NCBI RefSeq assembly: GCF_014898095.1 | Contig: NZ_CP062946.1 | Coordinates: forward strand, 3,286,001-3,350,000 | Direction of reading: 5' to 3' | Length of the DNA stretch: 64,000 nt | Source: Thalassotalea sp. LPB0316 | GTDB taxonomy: Bacteria > Pseudomonadota > Gammaproteobacteria > Enterobacterales > Alteromonadaceae | Part shown: in pieces, positions 17,317-27,155 of the stretch | Layout: each line of letters starts with the position of its first letter | Numbering within the stretch: the first letter of the stretch is position 1 | The notes under the pieces: model-generated | The model's input: only the letters and a program-made list of their open reading frames with translations | What the model was told of the DNA's origin: nothing | The model's database searches: none | Program-made: the position numbers and the translations under genes

Positions 17317-19581
17317 CTACATTCCTGCTCGAACAAATCCACCTAACCCTATGGCTTCAAGTTGTTCATTTAAATAGTTTTTAATTTCTTTTGCACTCGT
17401 TAAGGTTAAGACATTCGCCAGCATTGCTTGCGCTTGCTCCATCGAAATATGGCGAATGATCCACTTAATACGGCCAACGTTATGTGGGTTCATACTTAGC
17501 TTGTCGTAACCCATCGCCACTAGTAGTACAGCGCCGATAGCGTCACCAGCGAGTTCCCCACATAAACTCAATGGTACGGCGTGCTGTTTAGCTTGTTTCG
17601 CGATCTCATATAAAGCGCGAATCACTGAAGGATGATAAGCATTGTACAAGTGCGCTACGCGCGCGTTATTTCGGTCAACAGCCAAAAGATATTGCGTTAA
17701 ATCATTACTGCCAACCGAGAAGAAATCGACTTTACCCGCCAGCTCAGGTAACAAAAACAAAGCACTGGGCACTTCTATCATGATACCAATTTTCGGCTTT
17801 AATATAGTTTCGTTCAGCTCTTGGCACAGCTCAAAATAAGCTTGATTAATCAGCCTGATAGCTTCATCAACTTCAACCAATGACGAAATCATCGGCAACA
17901 TGATCTCAAGATTACCACAGCCAACATTAGCCCTGATCATCGCTCTTACTTGTAATAAAAATAGTTCGGGATGATCAATGGAAATTCTAACGCCTCGCCA
18001 GCCAAGAAACGGGTTTTCCTCTTTTATTGGGAAATACGGTAACGATTTATCTCCCCCAATATCGAGGGTACGCATGGTAACTGGCTGGTTTTCAAAGGCT
18101 GTTAATACATTATAGTACCAAATTGATTGTTCTTGCTCTGACGGAAAGCTTCGGCTTTCCATAAAGGGAATTTCAGTGCGATACAGCCCTACACCTTTCG
18201 CACCAGCACGCTTAGAGTGCTCAAAACCAGAGCTTAAGCCCGCGTTTAGCTGTAGTTCTACACACCTCCCGTCTACGGTAACAGAAGGCAGGGTTTCAAC
18301 CGTTTTAATTTTTTCTACTAAGGCGATCTCTTCATTAACTAAATGTTGGTACTCTTTGAGTAAGCTTTTTTCGGGATTGATAAAAAGTTCACCCGAATAG
18401 CCATCAACGATTGCCATTGCGTGATTAAACGTTGTTAAGGTACTCTCTTGCACCCCCATAATGGCCGGAACACCTAATGCTCGAGCCAATATCGCAGCGT
18501 GTGAGTTATTTGACCCTGATAGCGAGACAACTCCTTGTAAACCTTGGTGTTGTAAATCAGCCAACATTGAGGCTGTAACCTCTTCGGCAACAACGATAAA
18601 GGTTTCGGGCAAGGTTTCTTGGCGTTCATCCTGTTCTTGAAGATTTTGTAAAATTCGGTTGGCCAAATCGCGAATGTCGCTAGCGCGTTCTCTAACGTAC
18701 TCATCTTCTAAGGCTTCAAATTGCACCACATAAGCGTCGATAACTATTTTTAAGGCGCTTTGAGCACACCAACCTTGCTCAATCGTGGTGTGAATTTCTT
18801 GACCTAACTGCTCGCTTTCAAGCAAGTGCTTATACATTTCAAAAATATCAACACTCGCTTCATTAACCACGCCTTGGAGTTGTTCAGTAATTTGAATAAA
18901 CTCTGCACGGGTTTTGCGAATAGCTTGCTTTAACAGCTCAATTTGTTGTTTGCTATCACTGTGATGCTCAAGGGTGATGTTTCGCAAGTCGGCTTTAGGT
19001 CGACGCACAAAAATTGGCGCGATCGCAACACCTGGAGAGCCTGCAACACCTTGAATATAAGGCCTTACCTGCTGTTTTTTATCGCGTTGCATTGACCAAC
19101 CGCGATTTTGAGCATGCGCCAGTGAAGCTGCAAGCTGGGCCGACAAAGTCACCAGAAACGACTCTTCGGTTTCCGTAAAGTGACGCGCTTCTTTTTGCTG
19201 AATTGAAATAACACCCAGTACTTGGCCTTGATGAATAATCGGCGTACCTAAAAAGGCGTTTAGCTCATCTTCTTTTACTTCTGGCGCGTACTTAAAGTGA
19301 GCGTGTTTGCGCGCGTCGGCTAAGTTGAGTGGCTCTTCACGCTGCCCAACCAGACCGATTAAACCTTCAGAAAAGCCAATGGTTGTTTGACCTAAAGACT
19401 CTTTTGCTAAGCCGTCTGAGGCAACCAGTAAAAAATGTTGTTTTTGATAGTCAGCAAGATGTACCGAGCAGCAATCCGTGTTCATTACTCGTTTAACTTC
19501 AGACGTCATCCGCTCTAAAGCTTTGTCGAGCTCAACGGCTTGACTAAACTCTAATACGATTCGTCTTAAGTTTGTTAACAT
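17317..19581 (-). CDS. ptsP: Phosphoenolpyruvate-protein phosphotransferase PtsP (EI-Ntr)
   Basis: A 754-residue enzyme I of the nitrogen phosphotransferase system. An N-terminal GAF domain (about 1-160) is followed by the PTS enzyme I N-terminal domain, the phosphohistidine swivel with active His361 in SGSNNSHAAILA, and the PEP-binding barrel with GVGLYRTEIPFM and SLCGELAGD. It passes phosphate from PEP to NPr and hence to PtsN, linking nitrogen and carbon state to regulation; the GAF domain senses glutamine in studied homologues. It lies downstream of rppH with an attenuator-like hairpin between, matching the E. coli rppH-ptsP order. Confidence 0.98.
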   Translation of the reverse strand: MLTNLRRIVLEFSQAVELDKALERMTSEVKRVMNTDCCSVHLADYQKQHFLLVASDGLAKESLGQTTIGFSEGLIGLVGQREEPLNLADARKHAHFKYAPEVKEDELNAFLGTPIIHQGQVLGVISIQQKEARHFTETEESFLVTLSAQLAASLAHAQNRGWSMQRDKKQQVRPYIQGVAGSPGVAIAPIFVRRPKADLRNITLEHHSDSKQQIELLKQAIRKTRAEFIQITEQLQGVVNEASVDIFEMYKHLLESEQLGQEIHTTIEQGWCAQSALKIVIDAYVVQFEALEDEYVRERASDIRDLANRILQNLQEQDERQETLPETFIVVAEEVTASMLADLQHQGLQGVVSLSGSNNSHAAILARALGVPAIMGVQESTLTTFNHAMAIVDGYSGELFINPEKSLLKEYQHLVNEEIALVEKIKTVETLPSVTVDGRCVELQLNAGLSSGFEHSKRAGAKGVGLYRTEIPFMESRSFPSEQEQSIWYYNVLTAFENQPVTMRTLDIGGDKSLPYFPIKEENPFLGWRGVRISIDHPELFLLQVRAMIRANVGCGNLEIMLPMISSLVEVDEAIRLINQAYFELCQELNETILKPKIGIMIEVPSALFLLPELAGKVDFFSVGSNDLTQYLLAVDRNNARVAHLYNAYHPSVIRALYEIAKQAKQHAVPLSLCGELAGDAIGAVLLVAMGYDKLSMNPHNVGRIKWIIRHISMEQAQAMLANVLTLTSAKEIKNYLNEQLEAIGLGGFVRAGM

Positions 19582-19601
19582 GTGCTTCCTTGGGAGTTAA
19601 G

Positions 19602-19634
19602 AAAAACAAACCGCTACTAAAAAGGAGCGGTTTG
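19602..19634 (-). terminator. Hairpin with T-run between rppH and ptsP (terminator or attenuator)
   Basis: On the minus strand CAAACCGCT pairs with AGCGGTTTG across a 10-base loop and is followed by TTTTT. Placed between rppH and ptsP, it could reduce read-through into ptsP. Confidence 0.65.
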
Positions 19635-19646
19635 AAACATAGTAAT

Positions 19647-20153
19647 TTAGCCTTTTCGCTTGCGTCGGTCGTGACGATGAAAAGGTAACGCGATGGGGGC
19701 AAATTCTTTCATGACCTTTCGGTATACCTCGCGCTTAAATGACACCACTTGCCTTACTGGATACCAATAGCTTACCCAGCGAAAGTCATCAAATTCAGGA
19801 TGGCCTGAATGTAATAGGTTTACCGCGCTGTCAGGACTTGTAAGTTTCAATAAAAACCACTTTTGTTTTTGTCCGATACAGACCGGTTTACTGTCGTGTC
19901 TAATTAATCGTTTTGGTAATTTGTACCTCAGCCAATGTTTTGTTGAAGCAACAAGTTTAACATGTTCAGGTTTTAGTCCGACTTCTTCGTATAATTCCCG
20001 ATACATGGTTTGTTCTGCACTTTCATCATCGTCAACCCCACCTTGTGGAAATTGCCAAGAGTGCTGACCATATCTTCGTGCCCAAAAAACTTGTCCCCTG
20101 TCATTGATAATTACTATGCCGACATTGGCTCGATAGCCATCAGCATCTATCAC
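19647..20153 (-). CDS. rppH: RNA pyrophosphohydrolase
   Basis: A Nudix hydrolase that removes pyrophosphate from the 5' end of mRNAs to start RNase E-dependent decay. I place the start at GTG 20153: AGGAG lies 5 bases upstream, and the protein then begins [15 protein letters not shown], as in characterised RppH. The frame is open for 26 more codons upstream, which would add an extension unlike the family. The Nudix box runs from [16 protein letters not shown] to LYEEVGL (about residues 35-57). The 168-residue length is normal. It heads the minus-strand rppH-ptsP-TauE-lgt-thyA run and is divergent from mutH. Confidence 0.96.
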   Translation of the reverse strand: MIDADGYRANVGIVIINDRGQVFWARRYGQHSWQFPQGGVDDDESAEQTMYRELYEEVGLKPEHVKLVASTKHWLRYKLPKRLIRHDSKPVCIGQKQKWFLLKLTSPDSAVNLLHSGHPEFDDFRWVSYWYPVRQVVSFKREVYRKVMKEFAPIALPFHRHDRRKRKG

Positions 20154-20287
20154 AGGAACTCCTGAATAAATTTTTAATTTATGCTTTGATTCTTCCACAA
20201 TCTTGGCTTTCGAGCAAATGAATACTGACATTATTTTTTACACTGTGTAAAAATAGTGGCTTGCGAGTCAAAATTAATAAAAATGAT

Positions 20288-20968
20288 ATGAAACCAAAGG
20301 CTAAAGCGCCAAAATCAGAACAAGAGTTACTCGAAAGAGCGCAACAATTAGCCGGTTTAAGCCTAGGTGATATTGCCAACGCCGCAGACATCGCTGTACC
20401 GTCAAATTTGCGCAAAGAAAAAGGCTGGATCGGTTTGTTATTAGAGCATGTACTTGGCGCTACAGCAGGCACCCAAGCCAAGCCTGACTTTGATCAATTA
20501 GGCATCGAGCTCAAAACCATTCCAATTGACTTTACCGGCAAACCACTCGAAACGACCTTTGTCAGTGTTGCTCCGCTTGTCGGTTTAGTTGGCGCTTCTT
20601 GGCAAAACAGCCATATTCGAGAGAAACTTGCTCGGGTTTTATGGGTGCCAATTGTGAGTGAACGAGCGCTGATGATCAAAGATCGGATTGTTGCTACACC
20701 GTTTATTTGGTCACCTAATGAGCAAGAAGAGCAACTCCTCGCCAATGACTGGCAAGAACTCACTGATATGATAGTACTAGGTGAAGTAGAGAAAATATCT
20801 GGCAAATATGGCCAAGTATTACAGTTACGGCCTAAGGCCGCGAACAGCCAAGCAAAAACCAAAGCATTTGATAAGCACGGCAATGTTTTTATGACCTTGC
20901 CTCGCGGATTTTACTTAAAAACCCAATTTACCCACAAACTCATTGAGCAACATCTGAGAACTCGCTAA
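20288..20968 (+). CDS. mutH: DNA mismatch repair endonuclease MutH
   Basis: A 226-residue endonuclease that nicks the unmethylated strand at hemimethylated GATC sites in mismatch repair. The catalytic D-x6-E-x-K triad is Asp67, Glu74 and Lys76 in [11 protein letters not shown]. Later conserved blocks are [27 protein letters not shown] and LPRGFYLK near the C terminus. I chose ATG 20288 ([14 protein letters not shown]) rather than an in-frame TTG 27 bp upstream, because it gives the standard length. It is divergent from rppH, a common arrangement. Its presence implies Dam methylation and MutL/MutS elsewhere in the genome. Confidence 0.97.
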   Translation: MKPKAKAPKSEQELLERAQQLAGLSLGDIANAADIAVPSNLRKEKGWIGLLLEHVLGATAGTQAKPDFDQLGIELKTIPIDFTGKPLETTFVSVAPLVGLVGASWQNSHIREKLARVLWVPIVSERALMIKDRIVATPFIWSPNEQEEQLLANDWQELTDMIVLGEVEKISGKYGQVLQLRPKAANSQAKTKAFDKHGNVFMTLPRGFYLKTQFTHKLIEQHLRTR

Positions 20969-21132
20969 TAGGGTCAACACTCGCTAGCCCAACCAATGTT
21001 CGCGAGATAAACTACTAGTGTAATAATTTCAGTAAAAACACGTTGCATCTCTGGGGATTAAAAAATAAGCTAGAGTAGTATCTTACATACAACACCCACC
21101 TGATATTTATAAGGTTTTTGAATAAGTATTGC

Positions 21133-22563
21133 ATGAAGCTAATTAATAGGTTTGATCACTATATTACTGCAGTTTTCTTCGTCACTATTTTTGCCATAGT
21201 AGCGACGTCTTACTTTACCTTTAAAACGGTCATTTCAACCTATAACAAACAGCAACAAGATGCGACTATTCCCTTATTTTCATGGATAAACTCAGAGGTT
21301 ATCAGCCCACTAACTTTATCAACTTATATGGCGCAGGACCCATTACTGATTGATTTAATTGAACAAGATGAACTCGACGAAGCCAAGCTCAATAAGTTTT
21401 TAGAAGTATCGTCTCAAGCAGGTAAATTACGTGCATTTATCGCACTAGAAAAACACAATATCATGATGAACTCTGAGGGTTTAAGAATTAACTTTCAGCA
21501 TCAAGACGCCGAGTGGTATCAACGGATCAAAAAAATTGATCAAAACTTTACTGCAGATATTGGCGATTCCGAAAATCCAACCCTGTACTATGACGTTAAA
21601 ATCTTTAATGAACAGGGGCTATTTTGCGGCTTCACCGGTGTCGGTGTAGATTTAGACATCTTCGCTGAAAAGTTAACGGAATTTAAAAACCAATTTGGCT
21701 TTGAAGTGTATTTCGTTGACGAAGAAAGCAACATTACCCTTTCAACCAATAGCTTAATGAAAACAGAAAGCCACCACCGCCGTGACGAACTGATTAATAT
21801 TGCTTCTATGCCTTGGTACAAGCGCTATGAAAAAAGCATGGTCGAAAAAGAAAACGAGTTTGACTACAGCTCCGGCGATAATATTTATACCGTGACCCAC
21901 CTCGACATTGAGGAGTTAAGATGGAAAGTGTTCGTGGTTGCGCCATCAGCGACTGGCCAAAAAACTTTCTGGTTACTGCTAATGAGTCGTTTTGGGATAT
22001 TTGTTTTAGTTGCCTTAATACTATACTTTGTCTTCTTTTCACTGTTGGAATTATTCAAAAAAGACGTTGTTGCCGACGCTAATTTAGATAACTTAACCGG
22101 ATTACCTAACCGCTCGTATGTGCAATGGAAATTTAAAAACTTATTGAGCGAGTATAGTGAGCTTGCTGTTGTGGTAACCGATATTGATCACTTCAAAGCG
22201 ATTAACGACACCCATGGCCATATCGTGGGCGATAAAATTTTAAAACGCGTGGCTAAATTATTAAGCACGGACCTGCGCACTAAGGACATAGCGGCTCGTT
22301 GGGGTGGCGAAGAGTTTGTTTTAATTTTCCCCGAAACCTCGTTGCAACAAGCTGCAGATATTTGTCAACGCTTGCGCGCTTGTGTTGAAAGCACTGAGTT
22401 TTATGGTAAGGATAACCAGCAACCGATACGCGTCACCATGAGTTTTGGTGTTAGTGTTGAAAAGACCGAAAACCTGCAATTCAAACACTTTATTGAAAAC
22501 GCCGACAAAGCTGTCTATCAAGCCAAAGCAAACGGGCGTAATCGCGTAGAGATATCTGAATAG
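21133..22563 (+). CDS. Membrane-bound diguanylate cyclase with periplasmic sensor
   Basis: A protein of about 476 residues: an N-terminal membrane helix (about 10-33), a periplasmic domain of some 240 residues with a Cache-like pattern, a second helix (about 283-310), then a GGDEF domain. The active loop is GGEEF at residues 391-395, and an RxxD inhibitory site (Arg382-Asp385) sits five residues before it, so the enzyme should make c-di-GMP and be product-inhibited. The start is uncertain: ATG 21133 is chosen over a TTG at 21118, whose AAGG is only 3 bases away. It appears to be a single-gene unit. The signal sensed is unknown. Confidence 0.93.
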   Translation: MKLINRFDHYITAVFFVTIFAIVATSYFTFKTVISTYNKQQQDATIPLFSWINSEVISPLTLSTYMAQDPLLIDLIEQDELDEAKLNKFLEVSSQAGKLRAFIALEKHNIMMNSEGLRINFQHQDAEWYQRIKKIDQNFTADIGDSENPTLYYDVKIFNEQGLFCGFTGVGVDLDIFAEKLTEFKNQFGFEVYFVDEESNITLSTNSLMKTESHHRRDELINIASMPWYKRYEKSMVEKENEFDYSSGDNIYTVTHLDIEELRWKVFVVAPSATGQKTFWLLLMSRFGIFVLVALILYFVFFSLLELFKKDVVADANLDNLTGLPNRSYVQWKFKNLLSEYSELAVVVTDIDHFKAINDTHGHIVGDKILKRVAKLLSTDLRTKDIAARWGGEEFVLIFPETSLQQAADICQRLRACVESTEFYGKDNQQPIRVTMSFGVSVEKTENLQFKHFIENADKAVYQAKANGRNRVEISE

Positions 22564-22749
22564 AATAACTATATAGTCCACCATAACTTTTCTTTTATCT
22601 TATCAATAATGAACAGTTCTGCTGTCAGTAATATTTACACAGCACCAACCCAGCTGGATAAAAAACAAACAAAACCAACAAATTAGCATTTGGTATATAT
22701 TATGCTTAACTAACTTTGATAAATAATTATTACAAAGGGTGTTGAGATT

Positions 22750-23325
22750 ATGAAAAAATTTATTTTAGCTACTTTGCTGATGTTAGCCTCTACCACAGCA
22801 AGTGCGAGTATCATTTTAAGTGAAGTAGACGATAATGCTTACATCACTGTTGGTGGCTACGATATTGCTTGGGCTTCTCCTGTTAATTTCTGGGATGTTA
22901 ACTTGTCTCATCAAGCACAATACGGTTGGCAGGCAATGACGCTTGCTGTTTATAATGAAATTGGTGGCTTAGATGCCGTTGATTTTGCAGGCGATGGCTA
23001 CAATGCTATTTGGAATCCCAACCTTAACTATTATGTTGACCCTGTAACTGGTGCAACAGCCTTTACAGGTGGCTATGTCGGTTTTGATTCAATCGCAGTT
23101 GCATCACCTTGGTTCTCTAACAATTACGAGCACATTGACTACGGCCAAGCTGTTGGTGGTAATGCATGGGCAGGGGCAGATTTTGATGGCCCGAGCTGTC
23201 CTAATTCATGTAACGAGTCACTTGTATTTAGAGTATCTTCAGTATCCGTGCCAGAGCCAAGCTCTCTCGCCATTTTAGGCTTGGGGTTAGTAGGTTTAGT
23301 TGCTCGTCGCAAAAAACAAAGCTAA
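22750..23325 (+). CDS. PEP-CTERM sorting domain protein, secreted
   Basis: A 191-residue exported protein. It has a signal peptide (about 1-20, cleavage near ASA), a low-complexity aromatic and Asp/Gly/Asn-rich middle without a recognisable enzyme domain, and a C-terminal PEP-CTERM signal: PEPSS near residue 168, a hydrophobic helix (LAILGLGLVGLVA) and the basic tail RRKKQS. PEP-CTERM proteins are cut and anchored by exosortase, usually together with exopolysaccharide production. No exosortase gene is in this window. The only two cysteines (CPNSC) may form a disulfide. The role is unknown, perhaps surface or biofilm. Confidence 0.92.
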   Translation: MKKFILATLLMLASTTASASIILSEVDDNAYITVGGYDIAWASPVNFWDVNLSHQAQYGWQAMTLAVYNEIGGLDAVDFAGDGYNAIWNPNLNYYVDPVTGATAFTGGYVGFDSIAVASPWFSNNYEHIDYGQAVGGNAWAGADFDGPSCPNSCNESLVFRVSSVSVPEPSSLAILGLGLVGLVARRKKQS

Positions 23326-23353
23326 CGCGTTTCTACAGGTTAAAAAATACTAT

Positions 23354-23375
23354 GTGCGCAATATTCATTGCGCAC
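23354..23375. terminator. Stem-loop between convergent PEP-CTERM and mutarotase genes
   Basis: GTGCGCAAT and ATTGCGCAC form a perfect 9-bp stem with a 4-base loop. There is no T-run, so termination is likely but weakly supported. Confidence 0.5.
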
Positions 23376-23494
23376 GACTTACCTTGCATTTCCCTAGATA
23401 AATAAAAGTTGTTGACTAACCATAGAGTGATTAGTCTCTTAACTTCACTAACTATTTTGAACAGCTATAACGGGCTCGACAACAAAGTACCCAG

Positions 23495-24364
23495 TTAAAG
23501 ACGTCTGATCTCAATATGCTGGCTAATAGTATAACTATTACGACTAGCCAAAACTAAAGGCTCAGTAAAACCAGCCTCTAAACAAACAAACTCCTTTTCT
23601 GCGCCAAGATGAACATCGCTCATACCTTGCGCTACTTCTTCGCCTGGATTCCACAAAATCCAACTACTTGTCCCTGTTGTTGATAAACTAATGATACGGG
23701 CTAACTTGTTATCAATTAGCTCAAGATTTTGATTGGTTTGATAAACCCTGTCTTTTGGGCCACGACAATCCACCATCGGCTCGGTGACAATTTGATCCGA
23801 TAACTTATCAAAAAAGGCCACATTATTGAGCTTGGATACCGAAACTTTACTTGGCTCTCCTACCTTAAAATAGCTGTGCAGCGCACCCGTGTGCTCAAAT
23901 GGCTCGTTACCAAGGTTGTCGATTTTCAGGCTTTGTTTAAAATCTTGACCAAAATATAGCTTTTGCTCAACCTCAAACTGATATGGCCATGTTGTCGCTA
24001 AGCCTTGACCGCCAAAGAGTAAAGTCAGTTCAACACCTTCATTATCGGCTTTTACAGAGGTCAATTGCCATTGACTTGTTCTAGCAAAACCGTGGTTAAC
24101 TTCATCTTGTTTTGGCCCAAACCAAGGCCAACACAGCGGAATACCGCCGCGAATCGCCTTGCCCTGTTGATAGCTTGTATCATCTGATAACCAAAATACC
24201 TCGTCATGCCCAGTCGGTTGCCAGCTCAGTACATGACCTGCGTACAAAGAAACGGATGCCTGACAAAGCGGGTGCTTGATGTTGACAATATCAATGTCGT
24301 TAATCGATGACTGAACAACTTCAATATCCCCTTGTTGGAAAAGCAATTGAGGCGAGTGTGACAT
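23495..24364 (-). CDS. D-hexose-6-phosphate mutarotase (YeaD-like)
   Basis: A 289-residue aldose-1-epimerase-fold protein of the glucose-6-phosphate 1-epimerase group. Marks are GGIPLCWPWFGP with the substrate arginine just before it, HGFARTSQW with the catalytic histidine region, ALHSYFKVG, and a C-terminal region with CLEAGF. It interconverts alpha and beta anomers of hexose-6-phosphates in the cytoplasm. Length is typical. It stands alone, convergent with the PEP-CTERM gene and downstream of the amidohydrolase pair, from which it is separated by a terminator. Confidence 0.93.
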   Translation of the reverse strand: MSHSPQLLFQQGDIEVVQSSINDIDIVNIKHPLCQASVSLYAGHVLSWQPTGHDEVFWLSDDTSYQQGKAIRGGIPLCWPWFGPKQDEVNHGFARTSQWQLTSVKADNEGVELTLLFGGQGLATTWPYQFEVEQKLYFGQDFKQSLKIDNLGNEPFEHTGALHSYFKVGEPSKVSVSKLNNVAFFDKLSDQIVTEPMVDCRGPKDRVYQTNQNLELIDNKLARIISLSTTGTSSWILWNPGEEVAQGMSDVHLGAEKEFVCLEAGFTEPLVLASRNSYTISQHIEIRRL

Positions 24365-24481
24365 AAACGGAAACCTTTATTGAATGATCACCGATACTTT
24401 AACAGATAGACAGCTGTTGCAAAGCTTAAAATATTTCGATAGTCATGCCGTTTCCCAAGGAGGCTAATTTTTTACAAACAT

Positions 24482-24508
24482 AAAAAAACCACCTTTCGGT
24501 GGTTTTTT
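24482..24508 (-). terminator. Intrinsic terminator after the amidohydrolase pair
   Basis: AAAACCACC and GGTGGTTTT form a stem with a TTTC loop, with A and T runs on both sides. It ends the minus-strand amidohydrolase operon. Confidence 0.9.
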
Positions 24509-24525
24509 CTAATGTCCGTCAACGA

Positions 24526-25761
24526 CTACTTGGTATATGCTCGAGGCATATCTGAAGTTGCCATATAACGATCTCGAAGCTTGTCTGAGCGAGACTGTGT
24601 TGAGTACTCTTTACCGTCTATCCAGATGTGTTCAACCTTAGTGCTCAATTCAAATGGGTCTGCGCTCCAAAGGACTAAATCCGCTTTTTTACCAACCGCA
24701 ATCTCACCAGCGTCAAGTCCAAAAACTTCCGCGACAGTTGATGTAATTGCCGCAAGTGCTTGCTCTGGCGTTAAGCCATTAGCAATCGCGTTACCTGCGT
24801 TGTAGCGCAATTGATACATATTGTGTGTATCACCACCGGTGGTAATCACTACTTTAACGCCTGCATTAATTAACTTAGCAGCGTTATCAAGTGAGTTATT
24901 TAACGCGTCAAAACTCGATGGTAGGTTTTGCATAGCATCAATGATCACGGGGACATCTGCCTTAGCCAGCTCATCAGCAACAACCACGGCGTCGGCAGCA
25001 CTGACAATGGCTAAGTTTAAGCCAAAGGTTTGTTTTAGCTTGATAATGTTTAACAACTCACTTGCTCGATCTGCGTAAACAACCATCAGCTTTTCGCCAT
25101 CAAGTAATGACTTGAGCACTTGCTCATCGCGTTTTAGCTCATCACCTTTTTTGTCGTCTTTCTTTGCTTTTTCCAGCTTGGCTTGGAAATCTGCTAGCTT
25201 GTCGGTGAGCTTTTGTAAGTTGGTTGCACGTGAGCCTTTGCTTTCAGCGCCTAACTCAACGTAAACGGCATTGTTGGCCACGCGAATACTGTCAAACTCA
25301 CCTGATAAATCCGTGTAAAACGTTTGCCCTTTAAACAAGCTATCGCCACCGCGAGGTGACACCACACTCGAGGTAATACCGCCTTTGCGCGTGTACGCAA
25401 TAACCGTTGATTTAGGGTTATACGCTAAGCTCGGATCAAACGTAATACTTGCGCCTTTATCACCAGCATCACGGCTGCGAGAAACAGCACCAACCTCAAC
25501 AAGCCCAAGGTTATTCATCACGCTAATAATACCCGGCGTTAAATTTTTACCTTGCGCATCAATAACTTTGTCAGCATTTGCTGCAGACGGATTAATTGCA
25601 GTGATGACGCCATCTTCAACTAAAATGGTTGCATTCGTTAATACACCTTGCTCGTTAGCGGTATGCACGGTTGCATTAGTAATGGCTAAACTCTCTGCAT
25701 TTGCCCAAGTAGAAGTTGCTGCAACAGCTAATGCCAATAATGATGATTTAAATAATTTCAT
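24526..25761 (-). CDS. Amidohydrolase-like exported protein lacking the HxH metal motif
   Basis: A 411-residue protein with a signal peptide (cleavage near ANA, about residue 22). Its N-terminal composite beta domain and C terminus (EIAVGKKADLVLWSADPFE) are clearly amidohydrolase-like. Where active relatives have PG(I/L)IDxHxHLG, it reads TPGIISVMNNLGL, so both histidines of the first metal motif are missing. A Lys-rich, probably coiled segment (about residues 185-220) is inserted. It is shorter than the neighbouring amidohydrolase, which starts 12 bp upstream in the same operon and keeps the motif. It may be a non-catalytic partner or chaperone-like subunit in the periplasm. Loss of activity is inferred from the missing ligands. 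Confidence 0.85.
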   Translation of the reverse strand: MKLFKSSLLALAVAATSTWANAESLAITNATVHTANEQGVLTNATILVEDGVITAINPSAANADKVIDAQGKNLTPGIISVMNNLGLVEVGAVSRSRDAGDKGASITFDPSLAYNPKSTVIAYTRKGGITSSVVSPRGGDSLFKGQTFYTDLSGEFDSIRVANNAVYVELGAESKGSRATNLQKLTDKLADFQAKLEKAKKDDKKGDELKRDEQVLKSLLDGEKLMVVYADRASELLNIIKLKQTFGLNLAIVSAADAVVVADELAKADVPVIIDAMQNLPSSFDALNNSLDNAAKLINAGVKVVITTGGDTHNMYQLRYNAGNAIANGLTPEQALAAITSTVAEVFGLDAGEIAVGKKADLVLWSADPFELSTKVEHIWIDGKEYSTQSRSDKLRDRYMATSDMPRAYTK

Positions 25762-25772
25762 GAGGCAGCTCC

Positions 25773-27155
25773 TTATTCTTGACCTAGTAAGAAATCGCTT
25801 TTCGCTTGATATTTTTCATCAAAGCGATCGTAAACTTTGGCGCCGTCAAGAAACACTTGCTCAGCTTGTGCGTAGACACTAAATGGGTTTTGGTTCCACA
25901 AGACAACATCGGCTTTCTTGCCAACTTCTAAGCTACCGGTTTCAGACTCAATACCGAGTGATTTCGCTGCATTGTAAGTGATCCACTTGATCGCATCTTG
26001 CTCTTTCAAACTAAAACCATTTTCATTTGCGCGGTACATAATTTTACCGGCTTCTTGGTTTAGGCGTTGAATCGTTGATGATGAATCTGAGTGAACAATG
26101 GCACATGAATTTGGCTTGCCGTCAACAATCGCGACATTCTCTAAGGTCATGTCGTATGCTTCCATTTTAAAGCCCCACCAATCTGGCCACATCGCTGCAC
26201 AGTTGCCGTTTTCAGCAAGTAGATCTGCTACTTTGTAGCCCTCTACCGCATGGTGGAAAGTCCCCGAGTGGTAGTTAAATTCTTTGCCTAAGTCGATCAT
26301 CATTGCCATTTCCTCTGCTTTGTAGCAGTGGTTGTGGATCATGATCTCGCCCTCTAAGACGCCGACAAGTGTATCTAACTCAATATCGCGCGCTGGTGGT
26401 GTTGGGTTTTTACCTGCATCGTAATCGGCGTTGTACTTATCCCATGCGCGCTTGTATTCTTCTGCTTCAGCCCACGCCATGCGATAGCCGGCCATATTGC
26501 CCATACGCGTTGATGGTGCGACTTTTTTGCCACCGTAAACGCGTTTAGGGTTCTCACCACAAGCCATTTTTAAACCATATGGCGCATCGGGAAACTTCAT
26601 CCCTTGCATAGTGTGACTCGGCACGTTACGCAATGTTACGCCACGACCACCAAATAAGTTAGCTGAGCCAGGTAAAATTTGTAACGTAGTAATACCACCG
26701 GCACGTGCGGCTTGAAAGCCAGGGTCTTGTGGCCAAACACTATGCTCTGCCCATACTTCAGAGGTATTGGGTGAGATAGCTTCATTACCGTCGGAGTGCG
26801 ACTCAACACTCGGGCTTGGATAAACGCCTAAATGTGAGTGAACGTCAATAATACCCGGCGTAACCCACTTGCCAGAGGCATCAATAGTTGTCGCGTTATC
26901 TGCCGTTAAATCTTGGCCTATTTTTGAAATTTTGCCATCAACTAACAATACGTCAGTGTTATCTAAACGCTCGCCAGTACCCGTAAGTACTGTGGCATTC
27001 TTTAATAACGTAGCAGTCGACGGCAGTACTTGGTAAGTACTTGGATATGGATTTTTGTTAATCGTAACTCTTGGATCTTGTGTTTCAGACTGCATACACG
27101 CAGTCAGTGCTAGCGAGATACCAGCAACTAAAAGAGTTGGTACAAATTTTTGCAT
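25773..27155 (-). CDS. Amidohydrolase family lipoprotein with intact metal motif
   Basis: A 460-residue exported amidohydrolase. I place the start at ATG 27155 (MQKFVPTLLVAG), because it begins a lipoprotein signal with lipobox ALTAC (Cys19); the frame continues 30 codons further up without purpose. The metal-binding DVHSHLG follows TPGI, and later candidates are IMIHNHCY, YHSGTFHH and IVHSDSSS. The C terminus SLEVGKKADVVLWNQNPF is typical of the imidazolonepropionase/dihydroorotase-like group. It probably hydrolyses cyclic amides or peptides in the periplasm. It is followed after 11 bp by its motif-less paralogue, forming a two-gene operon closed by a terminator. Confidence 0.9.
   Translation of the reverse strand: MQKFVPTLLVAGISLALTACMQSETQDPRVTINKNPYPSTYQVLPSTATLLKNATVLTGTGERLDNTDVLLVDGKISKIGQDLTADNATTIDASGKWVTPGIIDVHSHLGVYPSPSVESHSDGNEAISPNTSEVWAEHSVWPQDPGFQAARAGGITTLQILPGSANLFGGRGVTLRNVPSHTMQGMKFPDAPYGLKMACGENPKRVYGGKKVAPSTRMGNMAGYRMAWAEAEEYKRAWDKYNADYDAGKNPTPPARDIELDTLVGVLEGEIMIHNHCYKAEEMAMMIDLGKEFNYHSGTFHHAVEGYKVADLLAENGNCAAMWPDWWGFKMEAYDMTLENVAIVDGKPNSCAIVHSDSSSTIQRLNQEAGKIMYRANENGFSLKEQDAIKWITYNAAKSLGIESETGSLEVGKKADVVLWNQNPFSVYAQAEQVFLDGAKVYDRFDEKYQAKSDFLLGQE

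Noticed and set aside
20154..20231. 26-codon upstream extension of rppH
   Set aside because: The GTG at 20153 has a good AGGAG and gives the family N terminus; the extension does not resemble RppH.
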